This document shows, piece after piece, positions 5,798 to 5,914 of a stretch of DNA of 5,914 bases. The stretch spans positions 1 through 5,914 of the forward strand of contig JAEWYQ010000013.1 in the NCBI GenBank assembly GCA_023395555.1, in the 5' to 3' direction. A program made the position numbers and the translations under genes. This DNA comes from Bacillota bacterium (GTDB taxonomy: Bacteria; Bacillota; Clostridia; Lachnospirales; Lachnospiraceae). Under the pieces are notes generated by a model. The model was not told the DNA's origin. It saw nothing but the letters and a program-made list of their open reading frames with translations, and searched no databases. Each line of letters starts with the position of its first letter. Positions within the stretch are counted from its first letter, which is position 1.

Positions 5798-5866
5798 TGA
5801 AGTATCATATTTTGAGCAATCAAAAAAGAACAACTGGAATAATACTTCAGTTGCTCTAAATATGAT
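5798..5866. repeat. Overlapping inverted repeats with crossing arms
   Basis: ATCATATTTTGAGCAA (5804-5819) and TTGCTCTAAATATGAT (5851-5866) are complementary over 16 bases with one mismatch. TGAAGTAT (5798-5805) is perfectly complementary to ATACTTCA (5842-5849). The arms occur in the order left-1, left-2, right-1, right-2, so the two pairings cross. The terminator hairpin at 5822-5856 sits inside and shares bases with the right arms. Confidence 0.7.
5822..5856 (-). terminator. Intrinsic terminator of the right-edge - strand gene
   Basis: On the - strand, GAGCAACTG (5856-5848) pairs with CAGTTGTTC (5836-5828) around an 11-base loop. This gives a 9-bp stem with one G-U pair, followed directly by six T (5827-5822). 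It starts 13 bases after the TAA of the partial gene at 5870-5914, the expected place for that gene's terminator. Confidence 0.7.
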
Positions 5867-5869
5867 TCT

Positions 5870-5914
5870 TTACAATTGTACCAGATTGCGGAACTTAGTC
5901 GATCTATGGGATTT
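5870..5914 (-). CDS. 3' end of an unidentified - strand gene (14 codons)
   Basis: Reading inward from the right edge on the - strand, the frame gives KSHRSTKFRNLVQL and then TAA at 5872-5870. Support for a real gene end is positional: a good intrinsic terminator on the same strand follows within about 13 bases. Too little is visible to name the product. The gene would converge on the SASP gene. The opposite strand has an ATG at 5862 that opens to the edge, but it has no ribosome binding site. Confidence 0.4.
   Translation of the reverse strand, partial: KSHRSTKFRNLVQL

Noticed and set aside
5804..5866. Small insertion element (MITE) bounded by the 16-bp arms
   Set aside because: No target-site duplication flanks the arms, and the inside is explained by a terminator. 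It remains possible only if other copies are found.
5862..5914. + strand gene starting at the ATG at 5862
   Set aside because: There is no ribosome binding site. The terminator at 5822-5856 supports a - strand gene ending here instead.

Overview
The window looks like chromosomal DNA of an endospore-forming Firmicute, most likely a Clostridia member of the Lachnospiraceae type. The lineage call is inference. It rests on an alpha/beta-type small acid-soluble spore protein (SASP) gene, GGAGG-type ribosome binding sites, a ddl-murF gene pair, intrinsic terminators, and moderately GC-rich genes separated by AT-rich spacers. No phage, CRISPR, rRNA or tRNA feature is visible.

Layout. At the left edge (+ strand) is the 3' part of a gene for a repetitive Pro/Gln/Arg-rich and then Cys-rich protein that ends in a compact beta-rich domain. 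After a short spacer, built around a 16-bp imperfect inverted repeat with a good vegetative-type promoter, comes a DJ-1/PfpI-family gene (+). It converges on and overlaps by 16 bp an AGCS-type sodium:alanine symporter gene on the - strand. Reading leftward on the - strand, the order is ddl (D-Ala-D-Ala ligase), murF (adds D-Ala-D-Ala to the peptidoglycan precursor), then the symporter. Divergent from ddl, across about 320 bp of AT-rich non-coding DNA with two palindromic sites, lies the SASP gene (+) with a clear terminator. The right edge holds the last 14 codons of an unidentified - strand gene, its terminator, and overlapping inverted repeats.

How the genes work together. Ddl makes D-Ala-D-Ala, and MurF joins it to UDP-MurNAc-tripeptide. 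The neighbouring co-oriented symporter may import alanine for the same pathway, so the - strand block reads as an alanine-to-cell-wall cluster. The SASP coats spore DNA, and the Cys-rich repeat protein may be a surface or spore-coat component, although nothing in the sequence proves that.

Most of the window is ordinary housekeeping content. The parts worth a second look are the Cys-rich repeat protein, the inverted repeat wrapped around the DJ-1 gene promoter, and the competing hairpin arms near the right edge. I see no convincing new multi-gene system.
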